From assembly GCF_030818575.1 (NCBI RefSeq), contig NZ_JAUTAL010000001.1:3968001-4032000 (forward strand): DNA of 64,000 nucleotides, read 5' to 3'. Origin of the DNA: Chryseobacterium camelliae. GTDB taxonomy: Bacteria; Bacteroidota; Bacteroidia; Flavobacteriales; Weeksellaceae. The translations under genes and the position numbers were made by a program. The notes under the pieces were generated by a model. That model had not been told where the DNA came from and did not search any database. It saw nothing but the letters and a program-made list of their open reading frames with translations. Positions 17,361 to 26,013 of this stretch are shown one piece after another. Every line of letters begins with the position of its first letter. Positions within the stretch are counted from its first letter, which is position 1.

Positions 17361-17368
17361 TACCTTTG
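17361..17368 (+). promoter_or_regulatory. -7 box of the Ala-rich lipoprotein gene
   Basis: TACCTTTG, 70 bases before the ATG at 17439. The same 8-mer is used in the other direction 38 bases away. Confidence 0.5.
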
Positions 17369-17438
17369 TCTTGTTCAAATAACCGAACAGAGAAAAAGTT
17401 TTTAAAAACAATATTAACAAAATTAAATTTAATTTATT

Positions 17439-17777
17439 ATGAAAAAGTCATTATTCGTAGCTGCTATCGCTGCAATCTCTTTAGTTGCTTGTAAAAAAAC
17501 TGAATCTACTGAAACTGGAAACACTGCTGATTCTGCTGCTGTAGCTACTGCTGATTCTGCTGCTGTTGTAGCTGATTCTGCTGCTACTGTTGTTGATTCT
17601 GCTGCTTCTGCTACTGTAGACGCTACTAAAGATGCTGCTTCTGCTACTACTGCTGCTGGTGCTGACGCTGCTAAAGATGCTGCTAAGAACGCTGGTGAAG
17701 CTGCTAAAGGAGCTGCTGATGCTGCTAAAGATGCTGCAAAAGACGCTAAAAATGCTGTAGACGCTGCTAAAAAATAA
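17439..17777 (+). CDS. alanine-rich repeat lipoprotein
   Basis: A 112-residue predicted lipoprotein. The signal peptide MKKSLFVAAIAAISLVAC ends at lipobox Cys18. The rest is almost only Ala, Asp, Lys, Ser, Thr and Val, in short repeats (DSAAV, DATKDAAS, AADAAKDAAKDAK) built from GCT codons. It is probably a long amphipathic or extended helix anchored to a membrane, similar in style to small abundant envelope lipoproteins. Function unknown. It is divergent from the TTG-start membrane protein and ends in a strong terminator, which suggests high expression. Confidence 0.85.
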   Translation: MKKSLFVAAIAAISLVACKKTESTETGNTADSAAVATADSAAVVADSAATVVDSAASATVDATKDAASATTAAGADAAKDAAKNAGEAAKGAADAAKDAAKDAKNAVDAAKK

Positions 17778-17800
17778 TTAGTACCATACTAATAATAAGA

Positions 17801-17829
17801 ACCGCTTCACCCTGTGAAGCGGTTTTTTT
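17801..17829 (+). terminator. intrinsic terminator of the Ala-rich lipoprotein gene
   Basis: A perfect 10-bp stem ACCGCTTCAC / GTGAAGCGGT with loop CCT and seven T after it. Confidence 0.9.
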
Positions 17830-18027
17830 ATGTTCATTACTTATCAATTAATTTTTCATGCTAGCATATGAGTTCAGAATATTCCTTGGATCACTGTTTA
17901 CTGATGATGCTTTTACTGATTGTATGATATTTAAAGACACATAATTTGAATCAGATCAATATTATACCATTATCCTGTTTTATACTGGAATTAATATATT
18001 CACCTGTCAACCAATGTATATCTATTT

Positions 18028-18804
18028 CTAAGGCTGTTGCTTCTTTTGCCTTAAGGCTTCATAGCAGGTAATGGCAACAGCATTGCTGAGGTTCAGTGAA
18101 TCAATACTTCCGGCCATCGGGATCAGTGTATTCTGTCCTTTCCCGATCCAGAAATCGCTTAAACCAGAATGTTCGGTGCCAAAAAGAACGGCGGATTTCT
18201 GGGTGAAATTCCTGGTATAAATATCTTCTGCTGTTTCATCCATCAGGGTAGTATATAGATTGAAGCCATTGTCCTGCAAAAATTCCAGAACTTCAGCATT
18301 TCCGGCCTGGAATACCTGCATGCCGAACAGGCAGCCGACACTGGAACGGATGACATTGGGGTTGTAAAAATCCGTTTTTCCATCGGTCACGATCAATGCA
18401 TCAATGCCGAATGCTTCACAGCTTCTCAGGATCGCGCCCAGATTGCCGGGTTTTTCAATACCTTCAACAACAATCACGGTAGATTGTGTGCCGGGTATAA
18501 ATGAAGACAGCGGAAGTTCTTTAGTTTTGTAAACGCCGATAATTCCTTCTGAAGTTCCCCGGTAAGCAATTTTCTCATAGACTTTATCACTTACATAATG
18601 GATTTTCCCGTTTTGAGGAATATTCCCTTTGAAAATCGATTCACAGATGAAAAATTCTGCAGGTTCATAAGCGTATCGTATAGCACGATCATTTTCCTGC
18701 TGGCCTTCCACAGTAAAAAGCCCTGATTTTTTGCGGAACCGGTTGTCGGTAAGCAGACGGGATATATTTTTTATCTTATCGTTTTGTAAACTTTCTATGA
18801 GCAT
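18028..18804 (-). CDS. TrmH/SpoU-family RNA 2'-O-methyltransferase
   Basis: A 258-residue SPOUT-fold methylase using S-adenosylmethionine. An N-terminal substrate-binding part (1-95, with FTVEGQQENDRA) is followed by the knot domain with motif 1 (EKPGNLGAILRSCE, 117-130), motif 2 (LFGTEHSGLS, 207-216) and motif 3 (IPMAGSIDSLNLSNAVAI, 228-245). The exact RNA target (rRNA or tRNA) cannot be told from sequence. A TAATTTTG box at 18816-18809 is so close that the mRNA may have almost no leader. Confidence 0.92.
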   Translation of the reverse strand: MLIESLQNDKIKNISRLLTDNRFRKKSGLFTVEGQQENDRAIRYAYEPAEFFICESIFKGNIPQNGKIHYVSDKVYEKIAYRGTSEGIIGVYKTKELPLSSFIPGTQSTVIVVEGIEKPGNLGAILRSCEAFGIDALIVTDGKTDFYNPNVIRSSVGCLFGMQVFQAGNAEVLEFLQDNGFNLYTTLMDETAEDIYTRNFTQKSAVLFGTEHSGLSDFWIGKGQNTLIPMAGSIDSLNLSNAVAITCYEALRQKKQQP

Positions 18805-18830
18805 GCTGCAAAATTATGGAAAATATGTGA

Positions 18831-19193
18831 TTAGGACAGTTCCGTTTTAATGAAAAGGTTTTTGACTGTAATTTGAAATGTAGTCTTGCCTCTCTGTTTT
18901 CTGTAGATGATAAGTGCGATAATCAATAAGACAGACAAAGCTTTAAACACGTTTCCGTACAAATTCCCTGAAACATTTTCTGCGACATTAAAAATCTCCC
19001 AGTATACATTCATAAAGAAATGAAGAAAAATAGCTGTCCATAAATTAAAATCGGTCTCAATGTAAACCCATGAAAATAGTGCTGATCCTAAAAATGTAAT
19101 GAGAAATATCTCAATAAGTTCGGTAGTATCATGGACCTGGGCAAACAGCAGATTTAGGATAAGGATATACTGTAAAGGAGAACATCTCTTAAA
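18831..19193 (-). pseudogene. C-terminal remnant of a CPBP-family intramembrane protease
   Basis: The frame is open from after a TAG at 19196-19194 to 18831. It encodes hydrophobic segments carrying CPBP motif 2 (LLFAQVH) and motif 3 (TAIFLHFFMNVYW, the HxxxN signature). The essential upstream EExxxR motif is missing and no start codon with a plausible first helix exists; the frame stops right where that motif would be expected. The stop of the next gene (19211) is 17 bases away, so the front half was probably lost by deletion. A 60-codon ORF from an internal ATG (19013) could still be translated, but it would lack two of the three catalytic motifs. Confidence 0.7.
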
Positions 19194-19210
19194 CTATATT
19201 TGAAATCTAC

Positions 19211-19615
19211 CTAGACTTCTTTTTTAGGTTTTAAAAGAATCAGGCTGCCTATAAAAAGGCTAATACAACTTGCAATCCAAAGGTAGTACCCGATTCCGTA
19301 GCTGGTTATAGGATATCGATAACCGGCTTCATCAATCGTGATTTCACCTACGGATAAGTAGCAGAACGTAAGTACGACTGCAATAAGACTTAACACTGCT
19401 GATATTTTAGCCAGCCTAAAAAGCAGAAAGAAAGCCGAAATAAAAAAAATAGGATTGGCAAACCATGCAATTCCTCCACGCTCTGGTTCTGCCCAGCCAA
19501 GAAGAAGGCATGTCAATCCCCCTATTTCGTTATTACCTGAATACACTGCCGTGAAAGGAAGTGAGGCCATGAATAATACAAGGCTTATTAAGATGATGAT
19601 GACTTGCTTTTTCAT
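19211..19615 (-). CDS. small membrane protein, unknown function
   Basis: A 134-residue protein with four hydrophobic helices (about 5-24, 50-67, 70-90, 110-128) and a short loop GWAEPERGGIAWFANP between the first two. No family recognised. It lies 7 bases after the stop of rmuC on the same strand, so it may be the last gene of an rmuC transcript. Confidence 0.7.
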   Translation of the reverse strand: MKKQVIIILISLVLFMASLPFTAVYSGNNEIGGLTCLLLGWAEPERGGIAWFANPIFFISAFFLLFRLAKISAVLSLIAVVLTFCYLSVGEITIDEAGYRYPITSYGIGYYLWIASCISLFIGSLILLKPKKEV

Positions 19616-19622
19616 AGTTTTA

Positions 19623-21116
19623 TTATTCTATTAAATTACTGTTATCAATAAGGCTTTGCGGTAATTCCTTTTTATTTTTAATACCCAGTGATTTCAGCTT
19701 CTGGGTCTGAATCACCAGATTATCATTTCCTGTGGAAAGCTGTTTGTAGGCATCATTGTAAAAGTTCTTGGCAAGATCAAGGTTCTTGCCTACTTTTTCA
19801 AGGTTCTCAATAAACCCGACAAATTTGTCGTACAGCTTGGCGCCTCTTTCAGCGATCTCCATCGAGTTCCTGTTCTGGTATTCACGCTTCCAGAGGTCGG
19901 CTATCAGTTTCAGGGAAGTGATCAGGTTGCTTGGGTTAAGCAGCAGGATCCTTCTGTCATAAGCATAATTCCAAAGGTTCTGGTCTGCCTGCATTGCAGC
20001 AATGTAAGCCGGTTCACTTGGGATGAACATCATCACGAAATCAAGTGATTTTCCATAATCATCATAGGCTTTCTGGCTCAGCTGCTGAATATGGTTCTTA
20101 ATGGATGACAAGTGCTGGTTCAGCTTGATGATGTATATATCGTGATCCGTTTCATCCACAAGTTCAGTAAATGCTGTAAGGGAGACTTTGGAATCTATAA
20201 TGACGTTTCTTTCATCCGGGTATTTTACCACGGCATCCGGCCTCATTTTTTTACCGGAAAATTCTGAGAAGAGTGCTTTATTGTCCTCATCCCGGAGCTC
20301 ATGCTCAAGGAAGTATTCCTGTCCTTTCGTTAAGCCGGATTTTTCAAGGATGCTCTCCAGGATCATCTCGCCCCAATTCCCCTGGGTTTTGCTTTCTCCC
20401 TTAAGCGCACGGGTCAGTTTTTTAGCGTCTTCCGAGATCTGCTGGTTCAGTTCTGCCAGCTCCTTTACCTTTTCCGCCAATGAAAACCGTTCCTTGTTTT
20501 CTTTCTCATATGCTTCGTTCACGCGGTTCTTAAGGTCATTGATCTTTTCCTGAAAAGGCTCAAGGATGGTTTTCAGGTTATTCTGGTTGAGAAGTGTGAA
20601 TTTTTCAGTCTTCTCCTCCAGGATTTTACTCGCCAGGTTTTCAAACTGGAGCTTGGCTTCTTCCTGGATTTTCATGATTTCTTTTTTCTGGCTTTCCAGG
20701 GACTGTTGCAGGCTTTCATTGATGGCCGAAAGCTCAGAATTTTTAGCATAGATATTCTGCTTTTCAGTCAGTAAACTTTCAATCTGGGAAGCCTGTTTCA
20801 GGCCTGCCTGCTTCTGCTCCTGAAACTGGGTATTCAACGAGGCATACTCGGCGGAAATTTTGGCCAGTTCGTTTTTCAGGTCACTCATTAAATCAGACTG
20901 CTGCTGAATCAGTTCTTTTTCCGTGTTGGCATTCTGAACCAGTTCCTGTATTTTCTGCTGGGAATTTTCCAGGTCAGAATGGCTTTTAATGTGTAAACTA
21001 TTCAGCTCATCATACGAACTTCGTGAAACCATAGACGATTTCAGGGCAAAGTAGGCAATGATTACGCCGATTATTACTCCGGCTATACATCCGATAATCA
21101 AATAGGTCATCTCCAT
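19623..21116 (-). CDS. rmuC: DNA recombination protein RmuC
   Basis: A 497-residue protein of the RmuC family, which limits inversion and rearrangement at short repeats and has a predicted nuclease-like core. One N-terminal transmembrane helix (5-24) is followed by a long coiled coil (30-215, rich in Gln/Glu/Leu) and the conserved core at about 230-450 (GESKTQGNWGEMILESIL, RPDAVVKYPDERNVIIDSKVS, FVMMFIPSEPAY). The length is normal. A TAATTTTG box at 21128-21121 would begin RNA about where the first ATG lies, so the second ATG at 21110 could be the real start. Confidence 0.92.
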   Translation of the reverse strand: MEMTYLIIGCIAGVIIGVIIAYFALKSSMVSRSSYDELNSLHIKSHSDLENSQQKIQELVQNANTEKELIQQQSDLMSDLKNELAKISAEYASLNTQFQEQKQAGLKQASQIESLLTEKQNIYAKNSELSAINESLQQSLESQKKEIMKIQEEAKLQFENLASKILEEKTEKFTLLNQNNLKTILEPFQEKINDLKNRVNEAYEKENKERFSLAEKVKELAELNQQISEDAKKLTRALKGESKTQGNWGEMILESILEKSGLTKGQEYFLEHELRDEDNKALFSEFSGKKMRPDAVVKYPDERNVIIDSKVSLTAFTELVDETDHDIYIIKLNQHLSSIKNHIQQLSQKAYDDYGKSLDFVMMFIPSEPAYIAAMQADQNLWNYAYDRRILLLNPSNLITSLKLIADLWKREYQNRNSMEIAERGAKLYDKFVGFIENLEKVGKNLDLAKNFYNDAYKQLSTGNDNLVIQTQKLKSLGIKNKKELPQSLIDNSNLIE

Positions 21117-21341
21117 AGCCCAAAATTACAAAAAGAATCATTGATTCGTTTTACGGGAAACCGTAATTTTTACCTGATCAGCAAACTTGTAGCGAGGTAA
21201 TGATCTCGGTAATGAATTTAAAACTGATGAACAGGTTTACAGGGAAATGGATGCCGGTTTCCCGGCCGTTTCACTAAACATTATTTGCGTGATTAATTAA
21301 ATTTTCGTTATTTCATTAGATCAAAATATAAATAAAATTCA

Positions 21342-22001
21342 ATGAAATTCTTAACCATTACTGCTATTATTTTTTCGGCACTGCTGTCCGCGCAGGATTT
21401 TGCCAATTATGCAAAATACGAAAAACAAAACCAGGAGATCATAGCCAAAAAGCTAACGCCTAATTCTGTCCTGATGGGGGATTCCATTACGGAAGGATGG
21501 TTCTCAACTGATCCGGATTTCTTTAAAAAGAATAATTTCGTAGGAAGAGGAATCAGCGGACAGGTAACCTCTCAGATGCTTTTAAGGTTCAGAGAGGATG
21601 TGATTCAGTTAAAACCTAAGCGTGTCATTATTCTTGCCGGAACCAATGATATTGCAGAAAATCAGGGGCCGATTTCTTTAGACAAGGTTTTCGGAAATAT
21701 AGTTTCTATGGCGGAACTGGCAAAAGCCAATCAGATCAAGGTTGTTCTCTGTTCTGTGCTTCCGGCTTACAACTTCGGCTGGAGAAAAGACATGCATCCG
21801 GCAGAGAAGGTGATCGCCCTGAACAAAATAATCAAAAACTATGCGGAGAAGAACCATATTCCTTATGTGGATTACCATTCCCAAATGAAAGATTCAAGAA
21901 ACGGACTGGATCAAATTTACACGGAAGATGAAATTCACCCTACTGCAAAAGGATACGAAAAGATGGAAGCCATACTGATGCAAAAATTAAGTAAAATCTG
22001 A
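21342..22001 (+). CDS. secreted SGNH/GDSL-family hydrolase
   Basis: A 219-residue secreted esterase- or acetylhydrolase-type enzyme. The signal peptide ends near residue 17 (LLSAQ). Block I is MGDSITEG with nucleophile Ser48, block II carries the oxyanion glycine in GRGISGQ (68-74), block III is AGTNDI (99-104), and the catalytic His198 is in DEIHPTAKGY. This type often removes acetyl groups from polysaccharides, but the substrate is not evident. It is a single gene ended by the hairpin at 22035-22066. Confidence 0.9.
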   Translation: MKFLTITAIIFSALLSAQDFANYAKYEKQNQEIIAKKLTPNSVLMGDSITEGWFSTDPDFFKKNNFVGRGISGQVTSQMLLRFREDVIQLKPKRVIILAGTNDIAENQGPISLDKVFGNIVSMAELAKANQIKVVLCSVLPAYNFGWRKDMHPAEKVIALNKIIKNYAEKNHIPYVDYHSQMKDSRNGLDQIYTEDEIHPTAKGYEKMEAILMQKLSKI

Positions 22002-22034
22002 ATCAGGACTGGGAACGTCATACAATAGATTTAT

Positions 22035-22066
22035 AAAAAAAGTGAGCTATAGGGCTCACTTTAATA
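22035..22066. terminator. bidirectional terminator
   Basis: A 7-bp stem AGTGAGC (22041-22047) / GCTCACT (22054-22060) with an A-run before and a T-rich tail after, between the SGNH hydrolase and the convergent GG-leader peptide gene. Confidence 0.75.
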
Positions 22067-22078
22067 TTATTATCTGTT

Positions 22079-22324
22079 TCAGGATCCCGGGACGGGAACC
22101 GGTTCTGCCGGGTTACAAAATCCCGTATTCAGCAAGCATTCTCCTCCGATACAGCTGTAATTAGTCATAGAAGATGTTCCGTCCGGGCACATGATCAGAG
22201 CTTCGCCGTGGCCGCGGCATTCCATGTCTGAATAACATTCCAATGCAGGGTAGAGGTCTCCACCACCTCCGGAGATTTCTTTCAATGATTGCCTTGAAAG
22301 TTTGGTCAAGTTAGTTTTTTTCAT
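22079..22324 (-). CDS. bacteriocin-like peptide precursor with double-glycine leader
   Basis: An 81-residue precursor. The leader MKKTNLTKLSRQSLKEISGG has the LSRxxLKxISGG pattern typical of the small bacteriocin-like proteins of Chryseobacterium and relatives, where a C39-peptidase ABC transporter cuts after GG. The remaining part has six cysteines (EC, EC, MC, SC, EC, FC contexts), an acidic character and a Pro/Val-rich end (PAEPVPVPGS), which suggests three disulfide bonds. No transporter, immunity or modification gene is next to it. Whether it kills, signals or is a surface peptide is not known. Confidence 0.8.
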   Translation of the reverse strand: MKKTNLTKLSRQSLKEISGGGGDLYPALECYSDMECRGHGEALIMCPDGTSSMTNYSCIGGECLLNTGFCNPAEPVPVPGS

Positions 22325-22457
22325 AAAATACTGTATATTGGTTATTATCGGTTCATACAGACATTCTTACCATAAGCAATGCTGACGAATTACAGCTAAT
22401 TTACGAAAAAAGGCTCTGCATTACATCACTTTTATAGAAGTATGAATTAATTTGAAT

Positions 22458-23636
22458 TTATTCTTTAATTCTCAGGAATTCTTTCGCGAGTTCAATCATT
22501 TTAGGATCACCGGTATATTTTCCGTGTTCATCAGACAGCTTTACCGTTGGGATCCATTCCTGGTTCGGAGCCTGAACGCCGATCAGTTTCATAACGATGT
22601 TCATAGGTTTTAAACCCACGTCATTCGTCAGGTTGGTTCCTATTCCGAAGGAAATCCCGATTTTCCCTCTGCAGTAATTTGTAATTTCCTCTACCTTTTC
22701 AAGGTTCAGGGCATCAGAGAAAATAATGTATTTAAATAAAGGATTAATTCCATGCTTCTGGTAATGGGCGATGGTTTTATCGGCAAACTCCAGAGGATCC
22801 CCGCTGTCATGGCGTACTCCGTCGAATAGCTTGGCAAATTTTTTATCAAACTGCTGGAAGAAAACATCTGTGGTGTAGGTATCCGAAAGTGCTACTCCGA
22901 GATCTCCTCGGTATACATCCACCCAATGTTCCAGGGCCAGATCGTTAGCTGTTTTGAAACCATATTCGGCCGCATGGAACATGAACCATTCATGGGCATG
23001 GGTACCGATAGGTTTGACCCCATATTTCATGGCGAAATGTACGTTGGAACTTCCGATGAACGTAGACTCCTTTTTCTGCGTTAAAGCTTCCATCACAAGG
23101 TTCTGCACTTTGTAGGAATGCCTCCTTCGGGTGCCGAATTCTGCAAAAGTCACTCCCAGTCTCGCCAGGGAATCGGCTTTCTCAATCGTTCTGTTCATCA
23201 CCACCTCATTGGAATCCCTTTCCATATGGTTCATTTCATAATGCAGTTCGCTGATAAGTGCCAGCAAAGGTACTTCCCAGAGGATAGTCCTGTACCAGAG
23301 TCCTTCCACAATCACAGAAAGTTCGCTTCCTTCCTGGTGGATTTTGACCTCAGAAGGATCATAGTGATACCCTTCAAGGAAATCCAGGTACGGAAGATCA
23401 ATATAAGGACAGGTCCTTGCCATATATTTCTTTTCTTCTTTCGTAAGTTTAAGTTCAGCCATCTTATTTACGGCCTCTCTTAAAGCATGATCAAAGCCTT
23501 CCGGGAACTGGTGTTTGCCACGGTTGATAAACTCGTATTTTACTATGGAGCCGGGAAATAATTTTACCACGGCATTCTGCATGGTGATTTTATAGAAATC
23601 ATTATCCAGGATAGAATTCAATCGTACGTCATTCAT
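22458..23636 (-). CDS. pncB: nicotinate phosphoribosyltransferase
   Basis: A 392-residue enzyme of the NAD salvage (Preiss-Handler) pathway that joins nicotinate with PRPP. It begins MNDVRLNSILDNDFYKITM, with the typical TDxYK-like site, and has the strand/loop phrases GTRRRHSYKVQ, GSSNVHFAMKYG and GTHAHEWFMFH that build the active site, then VRHDSGDP and the phosphate-binding GIGTNLTND. An in-frame ATG seven codons upstream (23657) is rejected because it lies in the TATATTTG promoter box at 23662-23655. Confidence 0.95.
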   Translation of the reverse strand: MNDVRLNSILDNDFYKITMQNAVVKLFPGSIVKYEFINRGKHQFPEGFDHALREAVNKMAELKLTKEEKKYMARTCPYIDLPYLDFLEGYHYDPSEVKIHQEGSELSVIVEGLWYRTILWEVPLLALISELHYEMNHMERDSNEVVMNRTIEKADSLARLGVTFAEFGTRRRHSYKVQNLVMEALTQKKESTFIGSSNVHFAMKYGVKPIGTHAHEWFMFHAAEYGFKTANDLALEHWVDVYRGDLGVALSDTYTTDVFFQQFDKKFAKLFDGVRHDSGDPLEFADKTIAHYQKHGINPLFKYIIFSDALNLEKVEEITNYCRGKIGISFGIGTNLTNDVGLKPMNIVMKLIGVQAPNQEWIPTVKLSDEHGKYTGDPKMIELAKEFLRIKE

Positions 23637-23654
23637 TATTGTGTAATTTATACG

Positions 23655-23662
23655 CAAATATA
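23655..23662 (-). promoter_or_regulatory. -7 box of pncB
   Basis: TATATTTG on the - strand; RNA would start about 13 bases before the chosen ATG and so decides between two possible starts. Confidence 0.55.
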
Positions 23663-23697
23663 GGTATTAAAAATAAAACCACCTTAAATGTAAGGTG
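23662..23697 (-). terminator. terminator after dps
   Basis: A 7-bp stem CACCTTA (23680-23686) / TAAGGTG (23691-23697), loop AATG, with T-rich sequence after it on the - strand. The opposite side is also T-rich. Confidence 0.7.
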
Positions 23698-23729
23698 ATT
23701 TTTTTAATTTTTTGCTGATGTAAGGATGA

Positions 23730-24206
23730 TTATTTACCAAGATAAGAGTTGTACATCCAAACTTCTTTTTCCTGTTCTGTGATATAGTCGCTCATCTGGG
23801 AATTGGTTCCTTCATCACCTGCTTTTTCTGTGATATCCAGCAGTTCTCTTTGCAGGTCGATAACTACCTTAAATGAATTCAGAATGTTCTGCACGCTTAC
23901 GGTAGCATCGCTTACGTCCGTGCTTTCTTTGATGGTAGATACCTTCAGGTAATCAGAATAATTGTGAGCAGGAGTAGCACCCAGGGTCAGGATCCTTTCT
24001 GCTATTTCATCGATTTTAAGGACCAGGCTGTTGTATAATTCTTCAAATTTAGGATGAAGAGTAAAGAATTGATCCCCTTTAATGTTCCAGTGTGAACCTC
24101 TGGTATTCTGATAAAATACGGAATAGTTAGCCAGAAGTGTATTTAGTTTTTCTGCGATTTGCTTACAGTCGGTTTCATTTAATCCGATAATGCTTGCGTT
24201 TTTCAT
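23730..24206 (-). CDS. dps: Dps family DNA-binding ferritin-like protein
   Basis: A 158-residue protein that forms a 12-subunit shell, oxidises ferrous iron with peroxide and protects DNA in starved cells. The inter-subunit ferroxidase residues are all in place with family spacing: His39 (RGSHWNIKG), His51, Glu55, Asp66 and Glu70 (KIDEIAER). The four-helix pattern and length are standard. It is monocistronic, with its own terminator. A TAAATTTG box at 24247-24240 may be its promoter. Confidence 0.94.
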   Translation of the reverse strand: MKNASIIGLNETDCKQIAEKLNTLLANYSVFYQNTRGSHWNIKGDQFFTLHPKFEELYNSLVLKIDEIAERILTLGATPAHNYSDYLKVSTIKESTDVSDATVSVQNILNSFKVVIDLQRELLDITEKAGDEGTNSQMSDYITEQEKEVWMYNSYLGK

Positions 24207-24291
24207 AGGATGTTATATTTAGCAGTTTATTATGATGTACAAATTTAACAAACAGATTTCAATACCTGTGATAAAAGTAATTGATGATGCT

Positions 24292-24299
24292 TATCTTTG
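24292..24299 (+). promoter_or_regulatory. possible -7 box of the GT-C-like gene
   Basis: TATCTTTG, 24 bases before the ATG at 24323. It lies inside the longer reading frame that begins at 24281 and favours the shorter protein. Confidence 0.4.
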
Positions 24300-24322
24300 A
24301 GATTTTAATATTCATTCAAAAA

Positions 24323-25924
24323 ATGTTCCTATCCTTCCCAAAAGGTGCAAAAAGTTTTCTGATTTCTTTTGTGGTATGTGCTGCCATATGCATGGGCTAT
24401 TATTTAAATACGCTGACAAAAACAGACGGTCATTATATTTATCTGATTGACGATGCCTATATCCATCTGGCTATAGCTAAAAATTTTGCCTTCCATAAAG
24501 TTTGGGGGATTACGAGGTATGCATTTTCGTCCACATCGTCTTCACCGATGTTTACTTATCTGATCAGCCGGTTCATCTCTGCATTGGGTAATAATGATCA
24601 GATTCCCCTGTATTTTAATGCAGTCTGCTTTGCAGGAGTCATCTTTTTCTTAAATTCATGGTTTACCAGGTTTTTTAGTCAGGTGAAGACTGTCGTTATC
24701 GTAACGCTCTTCACTGTTCTCTTTGCCGTCCTGCATCTGCAGGTAATGTCTGGGATGGAACATATATTCCATGTATTATTACTGATCATTAATATTTTCT
24801 GTTTCTGCAATCCGCATCATAATCCCTACAGGACTTTGGGATTTTACGGAAGCCTGATGCTGATGGGGGTAGTAAGGTTTGAAAGCATGTTTTACTTTGC
24901 TATTCTCAGTTTTCTTTTTGCATTGTCAGGGAAATGGAAGCAGTCTGTAGCGGTGATTATGGCTGGCTTTATTCCTGTTCTTATTTTTTGTGTGTGGAAT
25001 TATCGTCAGGACGGACACTTTTTCCCCAATTCAATACTGGTCAAAGGAACCAAGCTGAGTTTTGACTCCGGGCTTTTTGTACAGCTTAAAACAATGCTGG
25101 TGGATAACTTCCTCTGCAACATTAGTTTCTATAAGACAGGATTTCTTCCCATTATATTGGTTATTGTAATCATTATAAAGGATATGAGAAACAAAAAAAT
25201 GAAAGAAATCCTTTCCGGACGTTTCCTTCTTATTGCCCTTTCTCTGCTAATGATCTGTCACACCCTTTTTGCAGACCTGAAAGGGGTATTCCGTTATGAA
25301 GCCTACCTGCTGGTTGGTTTCTCCATGCTGCTGATTCCTGAGCTCAAAGGATTTTTCAGGGATTTCAGAAATCAAAAACTTATAGCATTATTGGTGTTGG
25401 GTAATGTAGTGTTGCTGGTATACAAAACAGGATATGCCCATCTGATGCTGATTAATGGCGGCAAAAATATTTATGAACAGCAGGTACAGTCTGCCAGATT
25501 TCTGCATACCTATTATAATACTTCTAAAATCATTGCCAATGATATCGGTGCCATTTCTTATTATACCGATATCCATCTCCTGGACATTGCGGGGCTCGGT
25601 TCAAAAGAAACAATTCCTTTTAATGAAAACAAAAGGCAGTTTGATGAAACGTTTAAGAACTTCCTGATCCGGTATGGTTATGATAACCATTATGATCTGG
25701 CTATTGTATATGATGAATGGCTTCAGGGCCATATTCCCGAAAACTGGAAAAAAGCAGCGGTCATAAAGATCAGCCATAAAATAACCGCGGCAAGAGCTGA
25801 GGTTTCGGTCTACAGCATAGATCCGCATCGGTTTTCTCTTCTGCAGGAGCGCATCAGGCAGTTTCCATGGAATAAAAATGTACAGGTACTTCTTATGGAT
25901 GAGAACGTTAGGAAGATTAAATAA
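24323..25924 (+). CDS. predicted GT-C-fold membrane glycosyltransferase
   Basis: A 533-residue polytopic membrane protein with about ten hydrophobic helices and a soluble C-terminal part. Just after the first helix it has the acidic loop LIDDAYIHLAIAKNF, like the DD motif that binds the metal/lipid-phosphate sugar donor in GT-C enzymes (ArnT, PMT and mycobacterial arabinofuranosyltransferase types), followed by FSSTSSSPMFTYLISR. It probably transfers a sugar from a polyprenyl phosphate to a lipid, glycan or protein on the periplasmic side. A longer form could start at 24281 (TTG) or 24284 (ATG); the promoter box inside that part favours 24323. It is followed by rpsL after 89 bases. Confidence 0.65.
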   Translation: MFLSFPKGAKSFLISFVVCAAICMGYYLNTLTKTDGHYIYLIDDAYIHLAIAKNFAFHKVWGITRYAFSSTSSSPMFTYLISRFISALGNNDQIPLYFNAVCFAGVIFFLNSWFTRFFSQVKTVVIVTLFTVLFAVLHLQVMSGMEHIFHVLLLIINIFCFCNPHHNPYRTLGFYGSLMLMGVVRFESMFYFAILSFLFALSGKWKQSVAVIMAGFIPVLIFCVWNYRQDGHFFPNSILVKGTKLSFDSGLFVQLKTMLVDNFLCNISFYKTGFLPIILVIVIIIKDMRNKKMKEILSGRFLLIALSLLMICHTLFADLKGVFRYEAYLLVGFSMLLIPELKGFFRDFRNQKLIALLVLGNVVLLVYKTGYAHLMLINGGKNIYEQQVQSARFLHTYYNTSKIIANDIGAISYYTDIHLLDIAGLGSKETIPFNENKRQFDETFKNFLIRYGYDNHYDLAIVYDEWLQGHIPENWKKAAVIKISHKITAARAEVSVYSIDPHRFSLLQERIRQFPWNKNVQVLLMDENVRKIK

Positions 25925-25959
25925 TTTTTAATTATTAAAGTAAATTTATACATAACTGC

Positions 25960-25989
25960 TTGTAGGTTAAAAAATTATTCATATTTTTG
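25960..25989 (+). promoter_or_regulatory. promoter of the rpsL-rpsG-fusA-rpsJ operon
   Basis: TTG (25960-25962), a 19-base spacer and TATTTTTG (25982-25989), 24 bases before the rpsL ATG. Confidence 0.7.
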
Positions 25990-26013
25990 CACCCTAAAAT
26001 AAAAAGCAATTAA

